Assembly (NCBI RefSeq): GCF_016757215.1
Contig: NZ_JAESIY010000008.1
Location: 62,001-126,000 of the forward strand
Direction: 5' to 3'
DNA: 64,000 nt
Origin: Fulvivirga sediminis
Lineage (GTDB): Bacteria; Bacteroidota; Bacteroidia; Cytophagales; Cyclobacteriaceae
Part shown: positions 17,305-25,433 of the stretch, in pieces
Position numbering within the stretch: position 1 is the stretch's first letter
Layout of the letters: the number at the start of each line of letters is the position of its first letter
Program-made: the position numbers and the translations under genes
Notes under the pieces: model-generated
What the model was told of the DNA's origin: nothing
The model's input: only the letters and a program-made list of their open reading frames with translations
The model's database searches: none

Positions 17305-18476
17305 TTATCCAATTTACCACTTTTTTTAGTGCCTGCGTATAATTCGTACTCCAAGAGCCTACAGTCTATTTTAGCATTAAAGAATTCAATTCTTCGTTTT
17401 GTTCTTAGACCGATCCTTTTAGCTAAATTCAGGTTTCCGGTAAAAATGTAACCGAAATAGCCAGAAGCCTTTTGCTTAAAGAAATCACCTATTTCTTGAT
17501 ATGTTTTCTCTAAAGCCTTTTCTTCTCCTAATCTTTGTCCATACTCCGGGTTAATAAATATGACTCCTTTTTCGTCTTCAGGGAGGGGAGTGTCTCTAAA
17601 ATCACAAGTTTTAAATTCAATAAGTTCTTCTACTCCTGCTGCCAGGGCGTTTTGCCTTGCGGCTACAATAGCGGCAGGGTTAAGGTCAGTAGCTATAATT
17701 TTGAAGGGGAGCTCTTTTACTTCCAGTACAGCAGCCTCTTGCTTCATTCTTTCCCAGATATCAGCATTGTAATAATTTACATGCATAAAACCGAAGTTTT
17801 CTCTGTTGATGTTGAGGAATTTTCTTTTAGCAATAAGGGCGGCTTCAATGGCTAGTGTACCACTACCGCACATGGGATTAATGAAATGGCTCTTCTGATC
17901 CCAGGCTGAAGCTAAGATGGTGCCGGCCGCTAGAGACTCCATCATAGGGGCCTTCATAGGAATTTTTCGGTATCCGTGCTTGGCAATAGTTTCTCCCGAG
18001 GTATCTATGTAGATAGCGGCTTCGTGCTCATGCCAGTGTAGAAATAAAACGGTTTGAGACAGATCCTTACCTGAGTTAGGTCTGCGGTCGTATTTCTCCA
18101 TAAAGTAATCAGCAATGGCATCTTTAGCCCTTAAGCTTGCAAAACGAGGATCTAATATTTTGTCATTCTTCACATAGCTTTTAATACTAAAATATCCATC
18201 TACATCAAAAATAGAGTCCCATCTTATTTTCTTTACCTTTTTATAGAGTTCATCAGCGGTGTTTACATTGAAGTTATCTATTTCAAATAGCACTCTATTG
18301 GCAGTACGTAGGTAGAGGTTGAGGCGCAAGGTATCAGCAAAAGTACCCATCAGCTCCACATTCTGGTGGTGGATGCTGGTGTTTTTGAAGCCTAATGCTT
18401 TTACTTCTTCCTCTACTATAGGGCTCATTCTTGGTGAGCAGGTAATGATAATTTTATGTTTGGTTTGCTCTTGCAA
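17301..18476 (-). CDS. THUMP-domain rRNA (guanine-N2) methyltransferase, RlmL-like
   Basis: An RNA methyltransferase with an N-terminal THUMP domain (about 1-160) and a class I SAM domain with MCGSGTLAIEAAL (motif I) near 205. It resembles the N-terminal half of RlmL, which methylates 23S rRNA G2445. The usual catalytic NPPYG is here NPEYGQRLG near residue 312, a visible departure. The start is a TTG; the frame upstream reaches a stop without an ATG, and TAGCTTTG (18510-18503 on the minus strand) is a fitting -7 box about 27 bases before it. The patatin gene overlaps its end by 4 bases. Confidence 0.85.
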   Translation of the reverse strand: MQEQTKHKIIITCSPRMSPIVEEEVKALGFKNTSIHHQNVELMGTFADTLRLNLYLRTANRVLFEIDNFNVNTADELYKKVKKIRWDSIFDVDGYFSIKSYVKNDKILDPRFASLRAKDAIADYFMEKYDRRPNSGKDLSQTVLFLHWHEHEAAIYIDTSGETIAKHGYRKIPMKAPMMESLAAGTILASAWDQKSHFINPMCGSGTLAIEAALIAKRKFLNINRENFGFMHVNYYNADIWERMKQEAAVLEVKELPFKIIATDLNPAAIVAARQNALAAGVEELIEFKTCDFRDTPLPEDEKGVIFINPEYGQRLGEEKALEKTYQEIGDFFKQKASGYFGYIFTGNLNLAKRIGLRTKRRIEFFNAKIDCRLLEYELYAGTKKSGKLDK

Positions 18477-18502
18477 TGCTTTTACGTTTATGGTTATTTA
18501 TT

Positions 18503-18510
18503 CAAAGCTA
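18503..18510 (-). promoter_or_regulatory. -7 promoter box of the THUMP methyltransferase gene
   Basis: TAGCTTTG on the minus strand matches TAnnTTTG and would place the transcript start about 20 bases before the TTG codon. No clear -33 TTTG is found at the expected spacing. Confidence 0.35.
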
Positions 18511-18521
18511 AGAATTGTTAC

Positions 18522-18555
18522 AAAAAAAAGGCTACTCCAAAAATGAAGTAGCCTT
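18522..18555 (-). terminator. Intrinsic terminator after aconitase
   Basis: A perfect 9-bp stem (AAGGCTACT / AGTAGCCTT) is followed on the minus strand by eight T, 23 bases after the aconitase stop. Confidence 0.88.
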
Positions 18556-18577
18556 GTATTATTGTTTTTTGACAAAA

Positions 18578-20848
18578 TTAATTTGCCTTTTCTTTTTCCT
18601 TGATAAGGTTAAGAGCAGATCCTGCTTTATACCAAGCAATCTGCTGATCATTATAAGTATGGTTTACTTTGATAGTGTCTTCAGATCCATCAGCATGTTT
18701 TACAGATAGAGTTAAAGGCTTATCAGGCGCAAACTGATCAAGATCTAAGAAGTCAAAAGTATCGTCTTCCTGGATTTTGTCATAATCAGCTTCATTGGCA
18801 AATGTTAAACCAAGCATACCTTGTTTTTTAAGGTTGGTTTCGTGGATTCTGGCAAATGATTTCACCAATATCACTTTTACACCTAAATGCCTTGGTTGCA
18901 TAGCTGCGTGCTCACGAGATGAACCTTCACCGTAGTTGTGGTCTCCGACTACTATAGTAGGTATTCCAGCGTCTTTGTAGGCTCTTTGTGTAGCAGGTAC
19001 AGCTCCATACTCACCTGTAAGTTGATTTTTAACAGAGTCAGTAGCATCATTGAAGTAGTTTACTGCACCTGTTAAAGTGTTGTCTGCAATGTTATCTAAG
19101 TGACCTCTATATCTTAACCATGGACCAGCCATAGAAATGTGGTCAGTAGTACATTTTCCTTTTGCTTTGATTAAAAGCTTCATGCCAGTGATGTTTTTGC
19201 CATCCCAAGGCTCAAAAGGAGTTAATAACTGCAGACGTTTAGAGTCTGGAGCTACTTTTACTTCTACGTTACTACCGTCTTCAGCAGGTGCTTGATAGCC
19301 ATTATCCTCTACATCAAATCCTTTTTCAGGAAGTTCAAAGCCTGATGGAGGATCTAATTTTACTTGTTCGCCATCAGCGTTAGTAAGTGTATCAGTAAGA
19401 GGGTTAAAACCAAGGTCTCCACTGATAGCCAATGCAGCTACTAATTCAGGTGAAGTTACAAAGGCATGAGTATTAGGGTTACCATCAGCTCTTTTAGAGA
19501 AGTTTCTGTTGAAAGAGTGGATGATAGTATTTTTTTCTTTTTTATCAGCTCCGGCTCTGTCCCACTGTCCGATACATGGTCCGCAAGCATTAGTAAATAT
19601 TCTTGCTCCAAGGTCTTCAAATACTTGAAGAATACCATCACGGTCTACTGTGAAGCGGATTTGCTCAGATCCTGGGTTGATACCAAAATCAGATTTGGCT
19701 GTTATTTTTTTATCTATAGCTTGTTTGGCGATAGACACTGCACGTGTTAAATCTTCGTAAGATGAGTTAGTACAAGAACCAATAAGTCCCCATTCTACTT
19801 TTGTAGGCCATCCGTTTTTCTCAGCCTCTTCTCTCATTTTAGAAACAGGAGTTGCTCTATCAGGAGTGAAAGGACCGTTAATGTGTGGCTCTAAAGTGGA
19901 AAGGTCAATTTCAATTACTTCGTCGAAGTATTTTTCAGGGTTAGCATATACCTCATCATCACCAGTAAGGTGTTCTTTTACTGCGTTAGCAGCTTCAGCT
20001 ACGTCAGCTCTGCCTGTAGCTTTAAGGTATCTTTCCATGCTCTCATCATACCCGAAAGTAGATGTGGTAGCACCAATTTCAGCACCCATATTACAGATGG
20101 TACCTTTACCAGTACAAGACATAGATTTAGCACCTTCTCCAAAATATTCTACTATAGCACCAGTACCACCTTTTACAGTAAGGATACCAGCTACTTTTAA
20201 GATCACATCTTTAGGAGCAGTCCAACCGTTTAATTTACCGGTAAGTTTTACTCCAATCATTTTAGGCATTTTAAGCTCCCAAGGCATTCCGGCCATTACG
20301 TCTACAGCGTCAGCACCACCAACACCAATAGCTACCATACCTAAACCACCTGCGTTTACAGTGTGTGAGTCGGTACCGATCATCATACCACCAGGGAAAG
20401 CGTAGTTTTCAAGCACTACCTGGTGAATGATACCTGCACCAGGCTTCCAGAAACCAATGCCGTATTTGTTTGATACTGATTCTAAGAAGTTAAACACCTC
20501 GCCACTGGCGGTAAGTGAACTCTTTAGATCTTCTTTAGCTCCTTCTTTGGCTAAGATAAGGTGGTCACAGTGTACCGTAGAAGGTACAGCCGCTTGCTTT
20601 TTACCTGCCTGCATAAACTGCAATAATGCCATTTGTGCAGTAGCATCTTGCATAGCCACGCGGTCTGGAGCAAAGTTTACATATGATTTTGCTCTTTCAA
20701 AACTTTCAAGGTTTTGGTCTGCGTGAAGGTGGGAGTAAAGAATTTTTTCAGATAAAGTAAGCGGCTTGTTCACCACTTTTCTGGCGGCGTCTATTTTTTC
20801 TCCTATTTGAGAGTAAACCGCCTTTATCATGTCAATATCAAATGCCAT
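18578..20848 (-). CDS. acn: Aconitate hydratase
   Basis: The TCA-cycle enzyme that isomerises citrate to isocitrate through cis-aconitate using a [4Fe-4S] cluster. The three cluster cysteines are in [10 protein letters not shown] near residue 358 and [10 protein letters not shown] near residue 423. The swivel domain carries [18 protein letters not shown] near 640. Its 756 residues and overall order match the mitochondrial-type aconitases that Bacteroidota use, shorter than AcnA. It is transcribed alone, with a -7 box upstream and a terminator downstream. Confidence 0.95.
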   Translation of the reverse strand: MAFDIDMIKAVYSQIGEKIDAARKVVNKPLTLSEKILYSHLHADQNLESFERAKSYVNFAPDRVAMQDATAQMALLQFMQAGKKQAAVPSTVHCDHLILAKEGAKEDLKSSLTASGEVFNFLESVSNKYGIGFWKPGAGIIHQVVLENYAFPGGMMIGTDSHTVNAGGLGMVAIGVGGADAVDVMAGMPWELKMPKMIGVKLTGKLNGWTAPKDVILKVAGILTVKGGTGAIVEYFGEGAKSMSCTGKGTICNMGAEIGATTSTFGYDESMERYLKATGRADVAEAANAVKEHLTGDDEVYANPEKYFDEVIEIDLSTLEPHINGPFTPDRATPVSKMREEAEKNGWPTKVEWGLIGSCTNSSYEDLTRAVSIAKQAIDKKITAKSDFGINPGSEQIRFTVDRDGILQVFEDLGARIFTNACGPCIGQWDRAGADKKEKNTIIHSFNRNFSKRADGNPNTHAFVTSPELVAALAISGDLGFNPLTDTLTNADGEQVKLDPPSGFELPEKGFDVEDNGYQAPAEDGSNVEVKVAPDSKRLQLLTPFEPWDGKNITGMKLLIKAKGKCTTDHISMAGPWLRYRGHLDNIADNTLTGAVNYFNDATDSVKNQLTGEYGAVPATQRAYKDAGIPTIVVGDHNYGEGSSREHAAMQPRHLGVKVILVKSFARIHETNLKKQGMLGLTFANEADYDKIQEDDTFDFLDLDQFAPDKPLTLSVKHADGSEDTIKVNHTYNDQQIAWYKAGSALNLIKEKEKAN

Positions 20849-20886
20849 ATGTTTTAGCGTCTTTATTGTTAATTTGAAATGAGTTG

Positions 20887-20894
20887 CAAAATTA
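20887..20894 (-). promoter_or_regulatory. -7 promoter box of aconitase
   Basis: TAATTTTG on the minus strand matches TAnnTTTG about 39 bases before the aconitase ATG. No matching -33 element was found at the usual distance. Confidence 0.35.
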
Positions 20895-21081
20895 CAAAAT
20901 TTAATTGCTTTTTATTATAAGAGCTATTTGGCCAAGCTTATTTATATCTTCTTTAAATAATGAAATAGCTTCTTATAAAACAACGATAACTATTTGTAGA
21001 ACAAAGCGTAATGAAAAATAGTTATCAGCTTATAGCTTACGTCTATATCGGTATAGATTATTTAAATAACAAGATAATAAA

Positions 21082-21107
21082 AAAGGCCGCTATAATTAGC
21101 GGCCTTT
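21082..21107 (-). terminator. Intrinsic terminator after folE
   Basis: A perfect 9-bp stem (AAAGGCCGC / GCGGCCTTT) is followed on the minus strand by a T-rich tract, just after the folE stop. Confidence 0.88.
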
Positions 21108-21113
21108 AGAGTA

Positions 21114-21803
21114 TTACTTTGCATTAATATAATTGAGAAATTCGTTCTTGGTTTGAGTTTCTTCAAACTTACCAGAGAAGTAAGCGGTGCCTGTTTTGCT
21201 ATTAGTGTCACCTACTCCGCGAGAGGCTACGCATAGGTGGGTAGCATCTACTACTACGCCTACATCTTCGGTATTCAGTGCTTTTTTAAGCTCATTGCCT
21301 ATTTGCACAGTTAACCTTTCTTGTACTTGAGGTCTTTTGGCGTAGTACTGAACTATTCTGTTAATTTTAGATAGACCGATTACTTTGCCAGAAGAAAAAT
21401 AAGCCACATGCACTTTACCATATATAGGCACAAAGTGATGTTCACAATGAGAGTAGAAAGTGATATCCTTTTCTACTAACATTTGATCATACTTATACTT
21501 ATTTTCAAAAAGGCGAGCATGAGGTTTATTGGCAGGATTAAGTCCACTAAAAACCTCCTGAACAAACATTTTGGCTACTCGCTTAGGGGTTCCTTTCAGA
21601 GAGTCATCTGTTAGGTCAAGTCCTAAAGTTTCCATTATCTCTTTAAAATGGCCTTCTATTTTAACCATTTTGTCTTCATCACTCATGTCGAAGGCATCAG
21701 GTCTGAGAGGGGTGTCGGCGGCTGAACCTACGTGGTCATCGCCCACTTCATCTATTTCTTCACTTTCCAACGGGGTATTCGACAAAGTTCCTTTCTGTTT
21801 CAT
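21114..21803 (-). CDS. folE: GTP cyclohydrolase I
   Basis: Converts GTP to 7,8-dihydroneopterin triphosphate, the entry step to folate, biopterin and queuosine. The zinc and active-site residues are visible in SHCEHHFVP and THLCVASRGV. The last two thirds are the catalytic T-fold domain. The first 50 residues are an acidic extension (EEIDEVGDDHVGSAADTPLR) that is normal in Bacteroidota. The start lies inside the end of queD in another frame, a 44-base overlap, so the two are probably coupled. This context points to queuosine or tetrahydropterin synthesis as well as folate. Confidence 0.94.
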   Translation of the reverse strand: MKQKGTLSNTPLESEEIDEVGDDHVGSAADTPLRPDAFDMSDEDKMVKIEGHFKEIMETLGLDLTDDSLKGTPKRVAKMFVQEVFSGLNPANKPHARLFENKYKYDQMLVEKDITFYSHCEHHFVPIYGKVHVAYFSSGKVIGLSKINRIVQYYAKRPQVQERLTVQIGNELKKALNTEDVGVVVDATHLCVASRGVGDTNSKTGTAYFSGKFEETQTKNEFLNYINAK

Positions 21804-22173
21804 ATAATCTTATTTTTAATTCCAGGTCATCTTCTATTTGCTCTCTCAATAAATCATAGATGACCATGGCAATGTTTTCAGCAGTGGGTATCTTGTTTTT
21901 AAAATACGGAGTGTCGAGGTTAAGGTTTTTATGATCAAATTTTTTCACTACATGCTCCTTTATCAGATCACTCAAAATTTTCATATCATAAACATATCCC
22001 GTGTCAGGGTTAACCTCTCCAATGAGTTTTACGTAAAGTTCGTAGTTATGGCCGTGGTAATTAGGATTACTACATTTACCAAAGGTTTTGAAGTTGGTCT
22101 CATCGTCCCAGGCAGGGTTGTATAGTCTGTGAGCAGCATTGAAATGCTCTTTTCTAAAAACGGCTACTTTCAA
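21760..22173 (-). CDS. queD: 6-carboxytetrahydropterin / 6-pyruvoyltetrahydropterin synthase
   Basis: A T-fold enzyme acting directly after FolE on dihydroneopterin triphosphate. The catalytic cysteine and zinc histidines are in FGKCSNPNYHGHNYEL, with a further zinc ligand in NAAHRL. The Asp-His pair is in KFDHKNLNLD and the substrate glutamate in YETERNFVEY. QueD activity (queuosine pathway) is most likely, but the KCSNPN-HGHN motif is shared with PTPS, so a biopterin role is possible. The start is TTG at 22173: upstream in frame there is no ATG before a stop, and the protein's N-terminus (MKVAVFRKEHF) is complete. Confidence 0.88.
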   Translation of the reverse strand: MKVAVFRKEHFNAAHRLYNPAWDDETNFKTFGKCSNPNYHGHNYELYVKLIGEVNPDTGYVYDMKILSDLIKEHVVKKFDHKNLNLDTPYFKNKIPTAENIAMVIYDLLREQIEDDLELKIRLYETERNFVEYPVGK

Positions 22174-22383
22174 AATTATTCTGGTTAGTGGTTCTATTTA
22201 TAGCCGTGAATATACGTGTTATAACAATAATATGGGTAATTAGCACTAGTTACTTGAAAAATGAAACTTTGAAATAAATAGATACCAATGAAAAATATTG
22301 ATTTAGAGAGATGCTGCTTTGCTATGGCTTATTTACAAGGTGCAGTTATTTAGGTTTTTATTTTCAAATGGTATAGTAATGAA

Positions 22384-22410
22384 TAACTTTGAACAAATCA
22401 AAAAGGAGGT
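22384..22410 (+). promoter_or_regulatory. -7 box and strong ribosome binding site before cysH
   Basis: TAACTTTG (22384-22391) matches the Bacteroidota -7 box. AAAGGAGGT (22402-22410) is an unusually strong Shine-Dalgarno sequence 6 bases before a GTG. Together they favour the GTG at 22417 as the start. A 13-codon frame (ATG 22379) ends on this GTG in GTGA. Confidence 0.45.
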
Positions 22411-22416
22411 GTTTCA

Positions 22417-23073
22417 GTGAGTTTTGATGAAATAAAAGCACAATTAGAGAAATATAAAGAGGAAGGCAAGTCATTATTTACTACTTCTTCTTTTCAGTCG
22501 CATAGTATAGTATTGCTACATATTTTAAGTAGGATAGATAAGAGTATTCCTGTGGTGTTTATAAATACAGGGTATCACTTTCCTGAGACAGTAGAGTTTA
22601 AAGACAGGGTGGCGGATTTGTTTGGTCTGAATACTGTGGACTTAAAGTCAGAAACGCCAAAATTTATGCAAAAAGACGCTGAAGGCAGGTTGTTATTTAC
22701 TTCTGACCCAGACCACTGCTGCTTTTTAAATAAAACGCAACCTGTAAACAGGCTTTTAATGCAGCACGATGTATGGATAAACGGTGTTAGAGCAGACCAG
22801 AGTGCAGTAAGAAAGGCCATGCAGGTGGAGCAGCCAGCACCTAATAACGCGGTGAGGTTTCACCCTATGCTGGATTGGAATGCGAAAATGATTTATCAAT
22901 ATCAAAAAGAATATGATCTGCCAAAGCATCCGCTGGAAAACTCGGGCTATCTGAGTATTGGCTGTGAGCCTTGTACTCGCAAGGTAAACCCTGATATGAT
23001 GGAAAGGGAAGCCAGATGGTACGGCATGAATAAAACGGAATGTGGATTGCACACGGACTTGGTAAGTAAATAA
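22417..23073 (+). CDS. cysH: Assimilatory adenylyl-sulfate reductase (APS/PAPS reductase)
   Basis: Reduces activated sulfate to sulfite with thioredoxin. The 218-residue protein has the adenylyl-binding loop SFQSHSIVLLH, and both cysteine pairs of the [4Fe-4S] type: CC in DHCCFLNKTQPV and CxxC in SIGCEPCTRK. The catalytic cysteine is in the C-terminal TECGLH. The two pairs indicate the iron-sulfur APS-reductase type rather than the cluster-free PAPS form. The GTG start is favoured by a strong ribosome binding site. No sulfate adenylyltransferase gene is nearby. The epimerase gene follows after 2 bases. Confidence 0.9.
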   Translation: MSFDEIKAQLEKYKEEGKSLFTTSSFQSHSIVLLHILSRIDKSIPVVFINTGYHFPETVEFKDRVADLFGLNTVDLKSETPKFMQKDAEGRLLFTSDPDHCCFLNKTQPVNRLLMQHDVWINGVRADQSAVRKAMQVEQPAPNNAVRFHPMLDWNAKMIYQYQKEYDLPKHPLENSGYLSIGCEPCTRKVNPDMMEREARWYGMNKTECGLHTDLVSK

Positions 23074-23075
23074 TT

Positions 23076-23999
23076 ATGAGAATTTTAGTAACCGGAGGTG
23101 CCGGCTATATAGGCACAGAATTAGTAGGTCTCCTTGCTCAGCGCGATGATGTAGAAGAGATAGTAGTTTATGATAATTTAAGTAAAAATAACTTCAACTT
23201 TTTTCTTGGCCACAGTTTCACTAATAATGCTAAAGTGCAATTTGTGAAAGGAGAACTTCTAGACTCTCGCTTTTTGAAAAAGGCTTTGAAAGGAATAGAT
23301 GTTGTTTATCATTTAGCGGCAAAAGTAACTACCCCTTTTGCTAATACCGACCCTCATTTTTATGAGCAGGTAAATCATTGGGGTACTGCTGAGCTGATCT
23401 ATGCTGTGGAAGAAAGTGATGTGAAGAAGTTTATATTCACTAGTAGCACGGGAGTGTATGGTTCTTCAAAAGAGGCGGTAGATGAAAGTATAGAGACTAA
23501 CCCTAAAACATTTTATGGAATATCTAAAATGAGAGGGGAGGAGCATGCTAGCCGACTCAAAGATAAAATGGATACTTTCATATTTAGGTGTGGCAATGTA
23601 TATGGCTATAACCGCAGTATGAGGTTTGATGCAGTTATTAATAAATTTGTGTTTGAAGCGCATTTCTATAAACGCATTTCTATTCATGGAGATGGTTTTC
23701 AACAACGGTCTTTTATTCATATAAAAAGAGTGGCAGAGGCGCTCACAAGAGTGCTGGATGGTGAGCTGAACTCAGGAATTTATAACTTGGTAGACCGTGA
23801 TATGCAAGTGTTGGATATAGTAGATACGCTAAAAGAGCAGATCCCGGAATTGGAGTTTATCTTCGTTAATCAGCACTTGAAACTTCGTCAGTTAAAAGTA
23901 AAGCCTAATGAAGAGCTTAATAGTAAACTAGGACTTATTAATGATAAAACCTTTAATGAGGAAATAGAAGAATTTAGGCAACGTTTTAGTTTCTCTTAA
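23076..23999 (+). CDS. NAD-dependent epimerase/dehydratase (sugar nucleotide type)
   Basis: An extended short-chain dehydrogenase of 307 residues with the NAD motif TGGAGYIG at residues 6-13, the serine/threonine region FTSSTGVYGSS, and the catalytic YxxxK in FYGISKMRG. These are features of UDP-hexose epimerases and related nucleotide-sugar enzymes. It starts 2 bases after cysH. Its likely link is forward, to the polysaccharide synthase genes 140 bases downstream, for which it could supply an activated sugar. That link is inferred from proximity only. Confidence 0.82.
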   Translation: MRILVTGGAGYIGTELVGLLAQRDDVEEIVVYDNLSKNNFNFFLGHSFTNNAKVQFVKGELLDSRFLKKALKGIDVVYHLAAKVTTPFANTDPHFYEQVNHWGTAELIYAVEESDVKKFIFTSSTGVYGSSKEAVDESIETNPKTFYGISKMRGEEHASRLKDKMDTFIFRCGNVYGYNRSMRFDAVINKFVFEAHFYKRISIHGDGFQQRSFIHIKRVAEALTRVLDGELNSGIYNLVDRDMQVLDIVDTLKEQIPELEFIFVNQHLKLRQLKVKPNEELNSKLGLINDKTFNEEIEEFRQRFSFS

Positions 24000-24140
24000 A
24001 TATAAATAACTTCTTTATCAATTGCTTGATATTCATGGTTTTATGGATTTAATAGGCGTTGATGAAGAAGTTTTATTTTATCCTATCTATTAACCTAAGC
24101 TGGCATTTCCTATTTTTAGCTTATTACAGCTGCCAGCAAA

Positions 24141-25433
24141 ATGTACAAAGGTCTTAGATATCTATTGTTTTTATGGGTTATAATAGCTTGTGAAGAAAAA
24201 TCACCATCTTCTGTTGGCTCCGATCGTGCAGTTTATATTCAAAAGTCTGATAGTGGATATTCACTTATAAGAAAAGGTAGTCCTTTTAAAGTGAAGGGTG
24301 TGGCTGGGCAAGATAGTCTTACTTTGCTGAAGCAGATAGGCGGAAATACCATTCGGACTTATGATACGGTAGGCCTAAAAGCCGTACTTAATAAGGCAAA
24401 TGCAGCTGGCATTGCGGTAATAGTAGGAATTCCTCTTCCTAAGTCAAATGAAAAATGGTTTTATGATAACAATAACCTGATAGCGGCTTATAAAAAGAGT
24501 TTGGCTAGCGAGGTGGTAAAGTATAAGGCACACCCGGCACTACTTTTTTGGTGTTTAGGAAATGAACCGAACTATTATGATTTTTTTAACTACAGTTTTG
24601 CTACAGCTTATAACCAATTTGTAGACACTTTAAAACAACTGGATCCTAATCACCCAGTAGCATGGTCTATGGCTAACTTTAGTGACCGGGCCATTATAAA
24701 TATATCATTGAAGATATCTGGGCTTGATTTGATCATGTTCAATACTTTTGGGCGCTTGCCAGAGTTACAGCAAGATATGCAAAACTATGAATGGCTTTGG
24801 GATGGCCCGTTTTTAATAGGAGAGTATGGGGTTAGTGGACCTTGGGAAACTGATTTTACTAGTTGGAATGCGCCTTTGGAACTAGATGATATAAAAAAAG
24901 CAGAGCGTCTTAAATATATTTATAAGCAGCTTCCTAATGATGATCACAGGTGCTTGGGAAGCCTTGCTTTTTTCTGGGGACAGCGCCAAGAAGTGACAGG
25001 TACATGGTTCAATTATTTTTCTGACAATAAAGAAACTAATACGTCTGTATTTGCTCTGGCGGATTTATGGGGCGAGCCAATAACAGGAAATGTTCCTCCC
25101 GTGGTTAGCAATCTGAGGATAGATGGGAGCAATGAATATAATAGGCTTCTATTTAACCCAGGTTCTTTACATGTAGCTAGCGCAGCAATAATGGATGCGG
25201 ATGATGATAGTTTATTTGTGCAGTGGGATCTGAAACCAGAAGACTGGCTATTGCAAATGAAAAATACTCCTGTCTCAATAATTACTATTCCTGAAAAATA
25301 TGACTCTGCTTCTACCTCGATTTTGAAATTTCAAGTGCCTGAGCGTGAAGGGCCGTACCGTTTGTTTGTGAAGGTTACTGATGGGCAAGGACATTTTTCA
25401 TCTACTAACATGCCCTTTTATGTGGTACGATGA
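24141..25433 (+). CDS. Lipoprotein clan GH-A glycosidase
   Basis: A probable surface or periplasmic glycosidase. The signal peptide ends in a lipobox at C17 (FLWVIIAC). Residues about 30-315 form a TIM barrel with the acid/base glutamate in CLGNEPNY near residue 142 and the nucleophile glutamate in LIGEYGVSG near residue 228, as in clan GH-A (GH2/GH5/GH17-like). About 100 residues of PKD/Ig-like sandwich end it (VPPVVSNLRI to the C-terminus). The exact family and substrate are unknown. The same barrel-plus-sandwich layout recurs at the C-terminus of the next gene product, whose ATG overlaps its end by 14 bases. Confidence 0.8.
   Translation: MYKGLRYLLFLWVIIACEEKSPSSVGSDRAVYIQKSDSGYSLIRKGSPFKVKGVAGQDSLTLLKQIGGNTIRTYDTVGLKAVLNKANAAGIAVIVGIPLPKSNEKWFYDNNNLIAAYKKSLASEVVKYKAHPALLFWCLGNEPNYYDFFNYSFATAYNQFVDTLKQLDPNHPVAWSMANFSDRAIINISLKISGLDLIMFNTFGRLPELQQDMQNYEWLWDGPFLIGEYGVSGPWETDFTSWNAPLELDDIKKAERLKYIYKQLPNDDHRCLGSLAFFWGQRQEVTGTWFNYFSDNKETNTSVFALADLWGEPITGNVPPVVSNLRIDGSNEYNRLLFNPGSLHVASAAIMDADDDSLFVQWDLKPEDWLLQMKNTPVSIITIPEKYDSASTSILKFQVPEREGPYRLFVKVTDGQGHFSSTNMPFYVVR

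Noticed and set aside
19866-20405. 179-codon plus-strand frame inside aconitase
   Set aside because: It is fully antisense to a strongly conserved enzyme, and its Pro/Ser-rich product is the usual mirror of that coding sequence.
22171-22178. TAATTTTG promoter box at the start of queD (minus strand)
   Set aside because: The box overlaps the TTG start codon itself, so a transcript from it would begin inside the gene.
25381-25433. Possible frameshift joining the lipoprotein glycosidase and the synthase fusion
   Set aside because: The first protein is complete with lipobox, barrel and sandwich. The second has its own start and membrane helices. The overlap is an ordinary translational coupling.
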